Shown: positions 16,344 through 24,028 of the stretch, piece by piece
How positions within the stretch are numbered: the stretch's first letter is position 1
Layout of the letters: the number at the start of each line of letters is the position of its first letter
DNA from: Caballeronia insecticola
GTDB lineage: Bacteria; Pseudomonadota; Gammaproteobacteria; Burkholderiales; Burkholderiaceae
Length of the DNA: 64,000 nucleotides
Direction: 5' to 3'
Assembly (NCBI RefSeq): GCF_000402035.1
Contig: NC_021288.1
Span: 806,001 to 870,000, forward strand
Notes under the pieces: generated by a model
What the model saw: the letters and a program-made list of their open reading frames with translations, nothing else
Database searches by the model: none
Told to the model about the DNA's origin: nothing
Program-made: the position numbers and the translations under genes

Positions 16344-17139
16344 CAAGCCGACTTATCGAATCATTCAACACGACCTGTCACCCGAAAATCGCGACCGATT
16401 GATCAACCTTGCAAAGCTCGGGACGCTATGGGTCGCGGGAAAGATCACCTTGGAAGACGTTGAGGCGCGTTACGGTAACCCTGAGTTAATCGAACTACCT
16501 AATTACGATGAAAAAACGTACCTCTTTGACAAAGGTGATTATGGCGTTGCTTTTAAATGGAATTTAAAAAATGAAAATGCAAAAAATCAAAGAGATAGCA
16601 GGATGCTCGAGGTCAGACTAGAGGCCAATGTTCGAGTCAATATCGACCGAGACGAACTTAAAGATGCGCTCGGTCTTAATCGAACAAAGGTTGGCGAATT
16701 AATCGATGGCGTGCGAGTGGAGCAATTACGTTATTTTAATTTTAATATCCCTGGACTCGGTGATCCCGATGACGTGCTTTTAAATTACCGCTTACCCTTG
16801 CCGAACGATTCAGAATTCGACGTACTTGCAAGTTTCGATTACAGGCGACTTCCCGAGCAAGTAGGATCAGCACTGGAAACCACACAAAATATTAGGTCGC
16901 TTGAAGTTCATCGAAAATATCTTACGCCCGCAGAACTCCAGCAGCGCAACGACGCCAAGCGGCAGAAATACGGCTACATAGGCCTATGCACAGGCATGAT
17001 TTGCCCGGAAGCGGGCTATTGGGAAGCATGGGGACCTAACGGCGCGCTCGACGTTGAACTGATGAAAACAGGCGAATGCTACCCCACGGCCCGTAAACAA
17101 CGTGCAAACGGTCAAAGCAGACGGCCCTTACGCGGTTGA
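16189..17139 (+). CDS. Putative T6SS immunity protein, copy 2 (3' frameshift)
   Basis: The product resembles copy 1 along its length: the same start MRESIGYPAKHLPICLII, likely signal cleavage after ITCAQA, and a shared VNIDRDELKDALGLNRTK block. The ATG at 16135 is an alternative start. Near 17095 the sequence following CCCGTA is one base longer than in copy 1. The last part therefore leaves the ancestral frame and ends at 17139, while the old C-terminal sequence (QNG end, stop 17226) continues in another frame. It may still be functional, as only the last 40 or so residues are changed. It has no intact cognate toxin beside it, so it looks like an orphan immunity paralogue. Confidence 0.65.
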   Translation: MRESIGYPAKHLPICLIIGVAALTHSPITCAQASPPPTRATLEAEPFNAENNKPTYRIIQHDLSPENRDRLINLAKLGTLWVAGKITLEDVEARYGNPELIELPNYDEKTYLFDKGDYGVAFKWNLKNENAKNQRDSRMLEVRLEANVRVNIDRDELKDALGLNRTKVGELIDGVRVEQLRYFNFNIPGLGDPDDVLLNYRLPLPNDSEFDVLASFDYRRLPEQVGSALETTQNIRSLEVHRKYLTPAELQQRNDAKRQKYGYIGLCTGMICPEAGYWEAWGPNGALDVELMKTGECYPTARKQRANGQSRRPLRG

Positions 17140-17226
17140 TGCAAGCTACTTCTGGCTCTGCTCCACAGATCAGGAGGATTTAGCGGGAGCGCGCATGGTG
17201 CCATTGCGTAGCCTGCAAAACGGTTA

Positions 17227-17407
17227 GCTTGCTACCTGATACGCGGACCTCTAACCGCTCGGTTCAGTGCTGCAGGGCGATGAATCGCAGGGCGGCATTC
17301 CTTGTCTTTCTGCATCCAGCTATAGCCAACCGCCGCCCGAACCGTAAAGTCGGAAGTCAGATGCAACGTCACAGACGGGCGGTCTTTACATCGTCAATTG
17401 GCATGAC
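17227..17407. other. Right end of the island, no supported gene
   Basis: The first 55 bases belong to duplication copy B. The remainder up to 17407 is unique in the window. The minus strand reads about 40 codons without a stop (TVRAAVGYSWMQKDKEC) but has no start and no partner. It may be a remnant of another gene carried by the element. Confidence 0.4.
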
Positions 17408-17639
17408 GCGCCGGCACGACCACCCAGTCCGGCTGACGCACTGCGCTGAGCGGCTCCACCATCGCGGAAAAGCCGAGCGCCGTGCGCACGCGCCGCCGCA
17501 CGCCGACGAGATTCACTTCGACGGGCGCGGCATCGAAACCCTGAAGCGCCGCCAGTTCGTTCGCCGTGGCGAACGTGTCCAGCAGCGCGGTCAGGCCGGT
17601 ATCGAACACGCCGTCGAGTGCGAAGATGGAGAGGCGCAT
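17394..17639 (-). pseudogene. Truncated 5' copy of the GlxA-type regulator gene
   Basis: Codons from the ATG at 17639 match the intact regulator at 11458 for 77 residues (MRLSIFALDGVFDTGLTALL onward). Homology ends at 17408 and the frame stops at 17394 in island DNA. The HTH domain is absent. This is the right-hand half-copy created together with the flanking repeat. Confidence 0.88.
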
Positions 17640-17973
17640 GTCGTTGATCGAAGGACGTTGAGTGAATGTCGTAAATGATGCCAATAATGTCATTTGCGAC
17701 TATATCCCTCGTCCGGCGGCGCGTCTAGACTGCGAGCAATCCATCCACGAGCGCACGCACATGAACTCCAATCCGCAATCCGTACTCGACACCATCGGCA
17801 ACACTTCGCTGCTGGCGTTGCGTCACGTCGTGCCGTCCAATGGCGCCCGCATCTTCATCAAACTGGAAAGTCAGAATCCGACCGGCAGCATGAAAGACCG
17901 CATGGCGCTCGCGATGATCGAAGCGCCCGAACGCGACGGGCGGCTCAAGCCCGGCGGCGCGGTGGTCGAATAT
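17408..17973. repeat. Right direct repeat flanking the T6SS island
   Basis: This matches 11227-11684. This copy retains the complete control region and the intact 5' part of the cysteine-synthase-like gene, so it is the undamaged version on the cysM side. Confidence 0.92.
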
Positions 17974-18708
17974 ACAGGCGGCAGCACCGGCGTCTCGCTG
18001 GCGCTCGTGTGCGCGGTGAAAAAGCATCCGCTGCACCTCGTCAGTTCGGATGCGTTCTCGAAGGAAAAGCTCGATCACATGCGCCTGCTCGGCGCGAAGC
18101 TGACGATCGTCCCGAGCGAAAACGGCAAGCAGACCGAGAAGCTGACGCGCGACATGATCCGCGAGGCGCACCGCATCGCCGATGAAACCGGCGCGTACAT
18201 CACCGCGCAGATGGAGAACACGGATCAGCTCGACGCCTACACGAAAATGGCCGAGGAAATCTGGACGCAGACGGGCGGGCGCATCGACGGCTTCGTGCAG
18301 AGCGTCGGCACGGCGGCGTCGCTACGCGGCATTTCGGCGACGTTGCGCGAGCACGACGAACGCGTGCGCATCGTCGGCGTGGAACCGGCGGAATCGGCGG
18401 TGCTGTCGGGCGGACCGAGCGGCGCGCATAAGATCGACGGTATCGGCGCGGGCTATGTCGTGCCGCTCTGGCACGAGCGCATCGCCGATGAAATCGAGCG
18501 CGTATCGACCGACGAAGCCCGCGCGATGGCCTTCCGGCTCGCGGCCGAGGAAGGCCTGTTCTGCGGCACGTCGACCGGGGCGAACGTCACGGCGGCGCTG
18601 CGTCTCGCCGAACGGCTCGGACCGCGCGCAACCGTCGTCACCATCATGTGCGATACGGGCATGAAGTATCTGAAGTCGTTCTCGCAGACTCTGGATGCGG
18701 CGTCGTAA
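17761..18708 (+). CDS. PLP-dependent cysteine synthase family protein
   Basis: The 315-residue protein starts at the ATG at 17761. It has the fold-type II signature NPTGSMKDRMA with the Schiff-base Lys45, the substrate loop EYTGGSTGVSLA and the phosphate-binding GTAASLRG. It is in the cysteine synthase/cystathionine beta-synthase family, which performs beta-replacement on O-acetylserine-like substrates. The GSM-K-D variant and the absence of other sulfur genes leave the substrate open. Its promoter region is shared with a truncated GlxA-type regulator; the full regulator is now 6 kb away, on the other side of the island. Confidence 0.88.
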   Translation: MNSNPQSVLDTIGNTSLLALRHVVPSNGARIFIKLESQNPTGSMKDRMALAMIEAPERDGRLKPGGAVVEYTGGSTGVSLALVCAVKKHPLHLVSSDAFSKEKLDHMRLLGAKLTIVPSENGKQTEKLTRDMIREAHRIADETGAYITAQMENTDQLDAYTKMAEEIWTQTGGRIDGFVQSVGTAASLRGISATLREHDERVRIVGVEPAESAVLSGGPSGAHKIDGIGAGYVVPLWHERIADEIERVSTDEARAMAFRLAAEEGLFCGTSTGANVTAALRLAERLGPRATVVTIMCDTGMKYLKSFSQTLDAAS

Positions 18709-18736
18709 GTGATTCGTCCGGGCTCGCGCGCAAGCG

Positions 18737-19477
18737 TCATTCGAGAATCGGATGCGACTTGCCCGGAATCGGCCAGCCGCGATCGTCGGTCGGCACGAGT
18801 TGCGTCTGGAACGCGACGAACAGCGCCTGAAAGCGGCCATCCACTTCCACGATGACCGCGCCGTCCTGCGCGACGCCGTTTTCGTTCGAGTGGTCCCTCA
18901 CCTTGCTGCCCTGCTCAGGCTTCGGGTTGCCCTGATTCATGTGCGTTTCGTGCAGGCCGTCGTGCGCCGGCTCGAACAGGAAACCGAAGCCGTACACCGT
19001 CACGTCCTTCGCGGGCTTCCAGCCGCGGCGGTGGTCGCTGTAGGCGGGCGTCGAGTAGACATAGGGCACGCCGTCGCCGGACATGTCGAGTTGCAGCATG
19101 CCGTTGAGCAGCGCGTTGATGTCGTTGTGTTCGCTTGCGATATCGAGCGGGATCGGACGCATGCTGCTCAGGTCGACGAGGCCGTCCTCGTGCACGTAAT
19201 CGAGCCTCGGAAAATTCGATGTCGAGACGCCGGGTGCGAGCTTGCCGAGATCAGCGGTGAGCGGATGCGTGAAATCCTGATTCAACGCATACAGCACGAG
19301 ATAGCCCGCCGGCCCCGTCAGCGAGCTATCCGACTTCACGTTCGTGACGATGCGAAACTCCCGGCCACTCGCGTCCTCGCTGACGATCACATAGTGCGGG
19401 TCGCCCTTGTAACCGTCGAGAAAAGGGACGCCGAGCGTGACCCGGCCTTTGAAGACGACATATTCGTTGCGTGCCAT
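18737..19477 (-). CDS. DUF2278 (YukJ) family protein
   Basis: The 246-residue protein has the family's N-terminal YVVFKGRVTLGVPFLDGYKG block and the C-terminal HETHMNQGNP motif at about residues 176-185, followed by NENGVAQDGAVIVE and QALFVAFQTQLVPTDD. The family has no established function that I can cite; the conserved histidines could form an active site. It is convergent with the cysteine synthase gene and lies about 145 bases from the SLATT gene on the same strand. Confidence 0.85.
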   Translation of the reverse strand: MARNEYVVFKGRVTLGVPFLDGYKGDPHYVIVSEDASGREFRIVTNVKSDSSLTGPAGYLVLYALNQDFTHPLTADLGKLAPGVSTSNFPRLDYVHEDGLVDLSSMRPIPLDIASEHNDINALLNGMLQLDMSGDGVPYVYSTPAYSDHRRGWKPAKDVTVYGFGFLFEPAHDGLHETHMNQGNPKPEQGSKVRDHSNENGVAQDGAVIVEVDGRFQALFVAFQTQLVPTDDRGWPIPGKSHPILE

Positions 19478-19621
19478 AACACTGCTCCGAAATTGCTACC
19501 AAATTGCTACGAATGGTGATCCTGGTTTGGATGCGTCGCGCCCGGCGGCGTTCCAGTTCTCTTCGCGCGTATGCCCGATGAAAGGCCACGCGAGGGTCTG
19601 AACGCGATCACGCGCATCCTG

Positions 19622-20113
19622 TCACGGCGGCGTCATAGACCGGCGCGGCAAATGCGGCGCGTTCTGCGCGATCTGATCCAGCTCGTCGCGCACGCAATCG
19701 AGTTCGCGCATGCTGCATGGGACACGCGCGGCGGTATCGTCGGCGTGGATCGCTTCGAGGCGCCTGCGCACCGCGCCATATTGCGCGCCCGCCCGCCGAT
19801 GCAACTCGGCGCGCTCGCCATAGCGCAGGAACGTCTGCAGCGACGCGAGCACCGCAGCGCCGATACTCGTCAATCCGATAACGACGCGCATCTGCGGCGA
19901 CACGGCCGTCGCCACGAGCGAGAGAAACGCCGAAGTGCCCGTCGCCGTCGTGATGGCGATGACGGCGAGCCCGAGCCGCCTGCCGTGCGCGGTCAGGCGG
20001 TCCGCCATCGAGTAATGCCGAAGCTGCGATTCGCGGGCGCGTCTGATCCAGTTCAGCATCAACGATCGCATGTCTTCGGGCGGCTCATACGTTTGCTGTA
20101 AAGAAACGGTCAT
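19622..20113 (-). CDS. SLATT domain two-helix membrane protein
   Basis: This 163-residue protein has the SLATT arrangement: an N-terminal helix with WIRRARESQLRHYSMADRL, two adjacent membrane segments at about residues 47-66 and 74-94, then LQTFLRYGERAELHRRAGAQYGAVRR, the most conserved family stretch. SLATT proteins are predicted pore-forming effectors, often coupled to nucleotide-second-messenger or other defence sensors. Here there is no nucleotidyltransferase or SLOG gene nearby; the only same-strand neighbour is DUF2278. Confidence 0.85.
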   Translation of the reverse strand: MTVSLQQTYEPPEDMRSLMLNWIRRARESQLRHYSMADRLTAHGRRLGLAVIAITTATGTSAFLSLVATAVSPQMRVVIGLTSIGAAVLASLQTFLRYGERAELHRRAGAQYGAVRRRLEAIHADDTAARVPCSMRELDCVRDELDQIAQNAPHLPRRSMTPP

Positions 20114-20624
20114 GTCGTAAGCACTGTTTGATCAGGCCTCAGCATGCGTCCGGGTGCGGACAAAACATGTCTCGATTGCGCACGACGCCGAATTCACCGG
20201 ACAGAATGACAAACTCGCCTTTCCTCGGCCAATTGAATCGGACGATGACGCCATACACTGTTTTCCATGGCGCAGATCAACGCGTCAGGCAAAGCGAACC
20301 GATACTCACTGAACGCTCCGGCTCACCTTCAAACCTTTAACCGGCAGCAGCACGTATCGAAGTAGCGGCGAGCAACAAGAAGTGGGTCTCTATCCGATGC
20401 AGGCTCAATGCAGTAACGGCAGTCGCAATAGCAACAGCAGCAGCAATAGCAAGAGCAATGACAAAAGTTGCACGGGCCGGCCCCGGCTGATTGTTTTCGG
20501 TCGGGGCTTCGTCTTTTCTACGCGACGTGCTCCACAACGAAATTCGCCTTCGGTACACTACTCGCCACTGATCGCGACATGTTCTGCGAACGATCGCACG
20601 AGAAAAAATATATCGGGAGCGAAC
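20114..20624. other. 511-base region without a supported gene
   Basis: The region holds the SLATT promoter side, a tract rich in AGC and AAT triplets (about 20412-20455) and a GC hairpin. An open frame from 20382 is continuous with the Nudix gene but encodes Ser/Asn-rich low-complexity sequence; I do not think it is part of the enzyme. Confidence 0.5.
20480..20518 (+). terminator. Hairpin with U-rich tail after an AGC-rich tract
   Basis: GCCCCG (20480-20485) pairs with CGGGGC (20502-20507), followed by TTCGTCTTTTCT. Its placement about 105 bases before the Nudix start, after a repetitive-codon tract, is reminiscent of a transcription attenuator. Confidence 0.45.
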
Positions 20625-21005
20625 TTGAGGAAACGAGCCACTGTCATCTGCCGGCGCGGCAAGCGCATTCTGCTGGTTGCGAGAAACGAATCGAAATGGG
20701 CATTGCCCGGCGGAATTCTCAAGCGTGGCGAAGACCTGTCGAATGCCGCGCTTCGCGAGCTCAAGGAAGAGACGCGCCTCTCGGGCAAGTCGGCGAAATA
20801 CCTCTTTCACTATCGCGGCACGCAGAAACACCATCACGTATTTTTCTGCGATGTATCGAAACGCGCGAAAGCCCGCGCGAACAACGAGATTGCGCATTGC
20901 CGCTGGGTTCATGTCGATGAAATCGCTCGCCTCACGACCAGTTCGCCGACCAAAGTCATCATGAAAATTCTTGGCGAAAAGCGTAACGGCACGCGCGGCA
21001 AGTAA
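20625..21005 (+). CDS. NUDIX hydrolase
   Basis: I place the start at a TTG at 20625 because GGGAG lies just upstream and the conserved fold begins there (LRKRATVICRRGKRILLVAR). The 126-residue product has the Nudix box from Gly30: GILKRGE, then seven residues, then RELKEET. The usual Gly after EE-x is Arg, a minor departure. Nudix enzymes cleave nucleoside diphosphates linked to another group, using magnesium held by the box glutamates. It is a single gene with no obvious operon partner, so the substrate is unknown. Confidence 0.85.
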   Translation: MRKRATVICRRGKRILLVARNESKWALPGGILKRGEDLSNAALRELKEETRLSGKSAKYLFHYRGTQKHHHVFFCDVSKRAKARANNEIAHCRWVHVDEIARLTTSSPTKVIMKILGEKRNGTRGK

Positions 21006-21171
21006 TTCGCGAGGCGCGGCCGCCCGCGCCTAAAGTTTCCCGTCGAGACGCCGATATCCATACGGATACGCATGCGACCCGCGCCCGACAGCTTCGTGCT
21101 CGGGCCGTCGCGTTCAAAAAAATTTCGCGCGAACTCGACCGGCTTCTGCGCACAGAAGCAGAAGAATACAA

Positions 21172-21741
21172 ATGAAAGCTTCTCTCGCTCTTTCCCTGAC
21201 TTGCGCGATGCTGTCGGGCTGCGCGTCCATCATCGATGGCGGCGAGCAACAGGTGACCGTCGTGACCGCATCGCATGCGCAGCCGGCGCCCGGGCAGTCG
21301 TGCGTGCTGCGAAACACGCGCGGCATGTGGACGGTCGTCTCGCCCGGCACCACCAAAGTGCGCCGCGCCGACGACGCCCTGCGCGTGCGCTGCGAAGCGC
21401 CCGGCTACGCGCCGCGCGGCACGCAGGTCGAGTCCGGCGTGAACGGCATGGTGTTCGGCAATATTCTGATCGGCGGGCTGGTCGGCTATCTGATCGACAG
21501 AAGCAGCGGCGCGGCCTTCCAGTATCCGGAGCAGATCGCGATCGACATGGGCGAGCCGGTCGGCGGCGCGATGCCGGTTCAGTCGACGTGGGCCGCGACG
21601 GCGCCCGCGACGTATGCGACTTATGCGACTTATGCGACGAACGCACCCCGCGCGCCTGTCGCGACGCCTTCCTCGGCGGTCATCCAGAATCTCGACGGCA
21701 GTGCTTTCGTCGCGGGCACGCGCTATATCGCACCATGGTGA
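21172..21741 (+). CDS. Predicted outer-membrane lipoprotein
   Basis: The 189-residue protein begins MKASLALSLTCAMLSGCASI with lipobox LSGC (Cys17). The mature part has a beta-rich domain and a hydrophobic glycine-zipper-like segment NILIGGLVGYLIDRSSGAAF near residues 98-117. Near residue 145 is a threefold Ala-Thr-Tyr repeat in Ala/Thr-rich sequence. It resembles translation-initiation-factor-annotated small lipoproteins common in Proteobacteria, of unknown function. It is a single gene between the Nudix and YbaK genes. Confidence 0.8.
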   Translation: MKASLALSLTCAMLSGCASIIDGGEQQVTVVTASHAQPAPGQSCVLRNTRGMWTVVSPGTTKVRRADDALRVRCEAPGYAPRGTQVESGVNGMVFGNILIGGLVGYLIDRSSGAAFQYPEQIAIDMGEPVGGAMPVQSTWAATAPATYATYATYATNAPRAPVATPSSAVIQNLDGSAFVAGTRYIAPW

Positions 21742-21840
21742 TGCACGTTCGATGACGCCGTTTGCCCGCGCGCCGTTTCGGTTACTCTGAGACTTTTTTG
21801 CGTTTCAGGCGCGCGCCTGACGGCTTTCTTTCGAACGTTC

Positions 21841-22377
21841 ATGAATACGCCTCAAGAAGACTACGCACTCAATCTCGACCTCATGTCCGCCGACGACGTC
21901 TCGGCAAGCCTGCCGCCCGCCGTGCTTGGCACCGTGACGGGCACGGATATCGTCGTGTTCCGCGTCCCCGACGACGCCTCCGACACCGCCGCATGCAGCG
22001 CGCGCTACGGCATCGACCTCGAAGACTGCGCGAACACCATCGTCGTGCGCTACAAGAAGGATGGCGGCGAGCAGTACGCCGCCATCGTCACGCTCGGCTC
22101 GAAGCGGCTCGACGTGAACGGCGCGGCCAAACGTCACCTCGGCGCGCAGCGCATCTCGTTCGCCTCGCGCGAGATCGCGACGGAACTGTCGGGCATGGAA
22201 TACGGCGGCATCACCGCGTTCGGCGTGCCCGATTCGTGGAGCGTGATCGTCGAGGCTTCGGTCATGGAACGCGAGCGCATCGTGATGGGCGCGGGCATTC
22301 GCGAGGCGAAGTTGCTGCTGTCGCCGCAACGCTTGCTGGCCTTGCCGAACGTGAGCGTCGCCGCACTCGCGACGTGA
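21841..22377 (+). CDS. YbaK/EbsC aminoacyl-tRNA deacylase family protein
   Basis: The 178-residue protein has the YbaK/ProX editing fold: VVRYKKDGGEQYAAIVTLGSK, the conserved lysine of the YKK region, then AKRHLGAQRISFASRE and MEYGGITAFGVP. These free-standing enzymes hydrolyse mischarged Cys- or Ala-tRNA-Pro or related aminoacyl-tRNAs in the cytosol. It is monocistronic and convergent with the alcohol dehydrogenase gene. Which tRNA it edits is not evident. Confidence 0.87.
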   Translation: MNTPQEDYALNLDLMSADDVSASLPPAVLGTVTGTDIVVFRVPDDASDTAACSARYGIDLEDCANTIVVRYKKDGGEQYAAIVTLGSKRLDVNGAAKRHLGAQRISFASREIATELSGMEYGGITAFGVPDSWSVIVEASVMERERIVMGAGIREAKLLLSPQRLLALPNVSVAALAT

Positions 22378-22393
22378 AGCCGCGCGTCACCGG

Positions 22394-23413
22394 TCACTTG
22401 CCCGGCGTGAGCACGACCCTGAAGCGCGCACGGCCGCTCATCATGCGGTCGTAGGCTTCGGCGGCGCGCGACAGCGGATATTCCTCGATCATCGGCTTCA
22501 CGCCCGACAGCGCGCTGAACGCGAGCGTTTCCTGCGAATCCGCTGCCGTGCCCGAGGGCCAGCCCTGCACCGAATTGCGGCGCATGATGAATTGCGTGAT
22601 CGGCACCTCGACAGGCTCCTGCGAAATGCCGACCATGATCAGCTTGCCGTTCAGGCCGAGCCCGCCGATGGTCGCGTTCATCGCCCGGCCGCTCGTGGCC
22701 GTCGCCAGGATCACGCGCGCGCCGCCCAGCGCCTGCAATGTTTCGGCGACGTCCTGCGCTTCGCTGTCGATGTAATGATGCGCGCCGAGTTGCTTCGCGA
22801 GCGGCGCCTTGTCCTGTCCGCGCGCGATCGCCACGGTGACGAAACCCATCTTGCGCGCGAACTGCACGCCCAGATGCCCGAGTCCGCCGATACCGAGGAT
22901 CGCCACCACGTCGCCCGCCCGCGCGCCGCTGTTGCGCAGCGCGTTGAACGTCGTGATGCCCGCGCAGAGCAGCGGCGCGGCGTCGACATCGGAGAGATCG
23001 TCGGGCATGCGCGCGAGCGCTTCCTGCGGCGCCACCATGTAGTCCGCGTAGCCGCCGTCATAGCTGATGCCGGGAATGAGGGCAGTCTTGCAAAGAACGA
23101 AGTCGCCGTGACGGCAATGCTCGCAGTGTCCGCAATGCCCGCCGTGCCAGCCCACGCCGACGCGCTGCCCCTGCTGCCATTCCTCCACGCCCGCGCCGAG
23201 CTTCTCGATCACGCCCGCGATCTCATGCCCCGGCACGCGCGGAAACTGCAATCCGGGCCACTGGCCTTCCTTCGTGAGCGAATCGCTATGACAGATGCCG
23301 CACGCCTGCACCTTGATCAGCACGTGACCTTCGGGCGGTTCCGGCACATCGCGCTCGACGAGTTCGAGCGGGCCGTTCGCTTCCGCCACCTGCACTGCCT
23401 TCATCTTTGCCAT
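22394..23413 (-). CDS. Zinc-dependent alcohol dehydrogenase
   Basis: The 339-residue MDR-superfamily enzyme starts at 23413 (MAKMKAVQVAEANGP). Catalytic-zinc ligands are Cys in ACGICHSD and GHE in RVPGHEIAG. The structural zinc lobe has the four cysteines of GHCGHCEHCRHGDFVLC, and NAD(P) binds at GIGGLGHLGVQFA. The short CGICHSD form and the length are like bacterial AdhP/AdhA enzymes that interconvert primary alcohols and aldehydes. The next upstream gene on the same strand is an Lrp regulator, about 100 bases away. Confidence 0.92.
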   Translation of the reverse strand: MAKMKAVQVAEANGPLELVERDVPEPPEGHVLIKVQACGICHSDSLTKEGQWPGLQFPRVPGHEIAGVIEKLGAGVEEWQQGQRVGVGWHGGHCGHCEHCRHGDFVLCKTALIPGISYDGGYADYMVAPQEALARMPDDLSDVDAAPLLCAGITTFNALRNSGARAGDVVAILGIGGLGHLGVQFARKMGFVTVAIARGQDKAPLAKQLGAHHYIDSEAQDVAETLQALGGARVILATATSGRAMNATIGGLGLNGKLIMVGISQEPVEVPITQFIMRRNSVQGWPSGTAADSQETLAFSALSGVKPMIEEYPLSRAAEAYDRMMSGRARFRVVLTPGK

Positions 23414-23515
23414 GTCGCTTGCTCCTGTCGAAGAGTTCCAGAATAGGATGCCGACGATGGGATTACAAAGCCGCGATGCCCACATCGATTCTTCTTAGGG
23501 TTGAGTCCGCCGCGC

Positions 23516-24010
23516 TCATCGTTCGTCGGACAGCAGCGACTCCAGCGGCACCGCGTGCTTGACGAACGGCGTGCGGATCACGATATAACTGAAGTACTTC
23601 TCGATGCCGATATTGCGATCGACGAGCTTCTCGATCACTTCCTGATAGTGCCCGATGTCCTTCACGATCGACTTGAGCAGATAGTCGTAGCCGCCGCTCA
23701 CGAGATGGCACTCGGTGATTTCCTCGAAGTCGCGCAGATTCGCCTCGAAGCGCACGAAGTCTTCGCGCCGGTGATCGTGCAGCATGATCTCGGTGAATAC
23801 CGTGACCGTGCTCGTCAGCCTGGCGAGATTGAGATGCGCGCCGTAGCCCGAGATAATGCCCGCCGCTTCGAGGCGCTTCACGCGTTGCAGACAAGGGCTC
23901 GCCGAAAGCCCGACGACACTCGCGAGATTCGCGTTCGTCATGTTGCCGTTCTTCTGCAGCTCGGCGAGGATCCTGATGTCGATGCGGTCCAGTTTCTGTC
24001 GGTTGCTCAT
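23516..24010 (-). CDS. Lrp/AsnC family transcriptional regulator
   Basis: The 164-residue protein has an N-terminal HTH (LDRIDIRILAELQKNGNMTN, then LASVVGLSASPCLQRVKRLE) and a C-terminal RAM ligand-binding domain (FTEIMLHDHRREDF and the conserved HLVSGGYDYLLKSIVKD). Lrp-family regulators respond to amino acids and often control adjacent genes. It is on the same strand as two HAD hydrolase genes, 18 bases from the nearer one, so it may be part of their operon. Confidence 0.92.
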   Translation of the reverse strand: MSNRQKLDRIDIRILAELQKNGNMTNANLASVVGLSASPCLQRVKRLEAAGIISGYGAHLNLARLTSTVTVFTEIMLHDHRREDFVRFEANLRDFEEITECHLVSGGYDYLLKSIVKDIGHYQEVIEKLVDRNIGIEKYFSYIVIRTPFVKHAVPLESLLSDER

Positions 24011-24028
24011 GACATGGCGAGTTTCGCG

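Larger units (their letters stand above)
15967..17281 (+). repeat. Copy B of effector-tail/immunity duplication
   Basis: This is the second copy of the segment at 14398-15711. Divergence is visible throughout but the order is unchanged. Bases 15884-15966 between the lipoprotein start and this copy hold no gene that I can support. Confidence 0.85.
11685..17407. mobile_element. Type VI secretion vgrG/effector/immunity island
   Basis: This roughly 5.7 kb block between the direct repeats is visibly richer in A and T than its flanks. It carries PAAR, a disrupted vgrG, an effector, two immunity-like genes and a lipoprotein gene. It contains no transposase or integrase. Bases 11685-11884 before the PAAR gene contain no gene I can support. 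Confidence 0.75.

Noticed and set aside
11685..17407. Transposon or prophage origin of the island
   Set aside because: I found no transposase, integrase, terminal inverted repeats or tRNA attachment site. The flanking repeats are long host gene segments, pointing to homologous recombination.
20410..20460. AGC-rich tract as a possible CRISPR or microsatellite mobile end
   Set aside because: There are no regular spacers; the triplets are irregular. An attenuator-like leader is a better, still weak, reading.
20382..20624. N-terminal extension of the Nudix protein from 20382
   Set aside because: It would add 81 Ser/Asn-rich low-complexity residues that read through a terminator-like hairpin. 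A TTG with GGGAG upstream at 20625 fits the domain start.
21612..21645. Short tandem repeat (ACTTATGCG-like units)
   Set aside because: It encodes an Ala-Thr-Tyr repeat within the lipoprotein and is too short and coding to be a CRISPR or a regulatory repeat.
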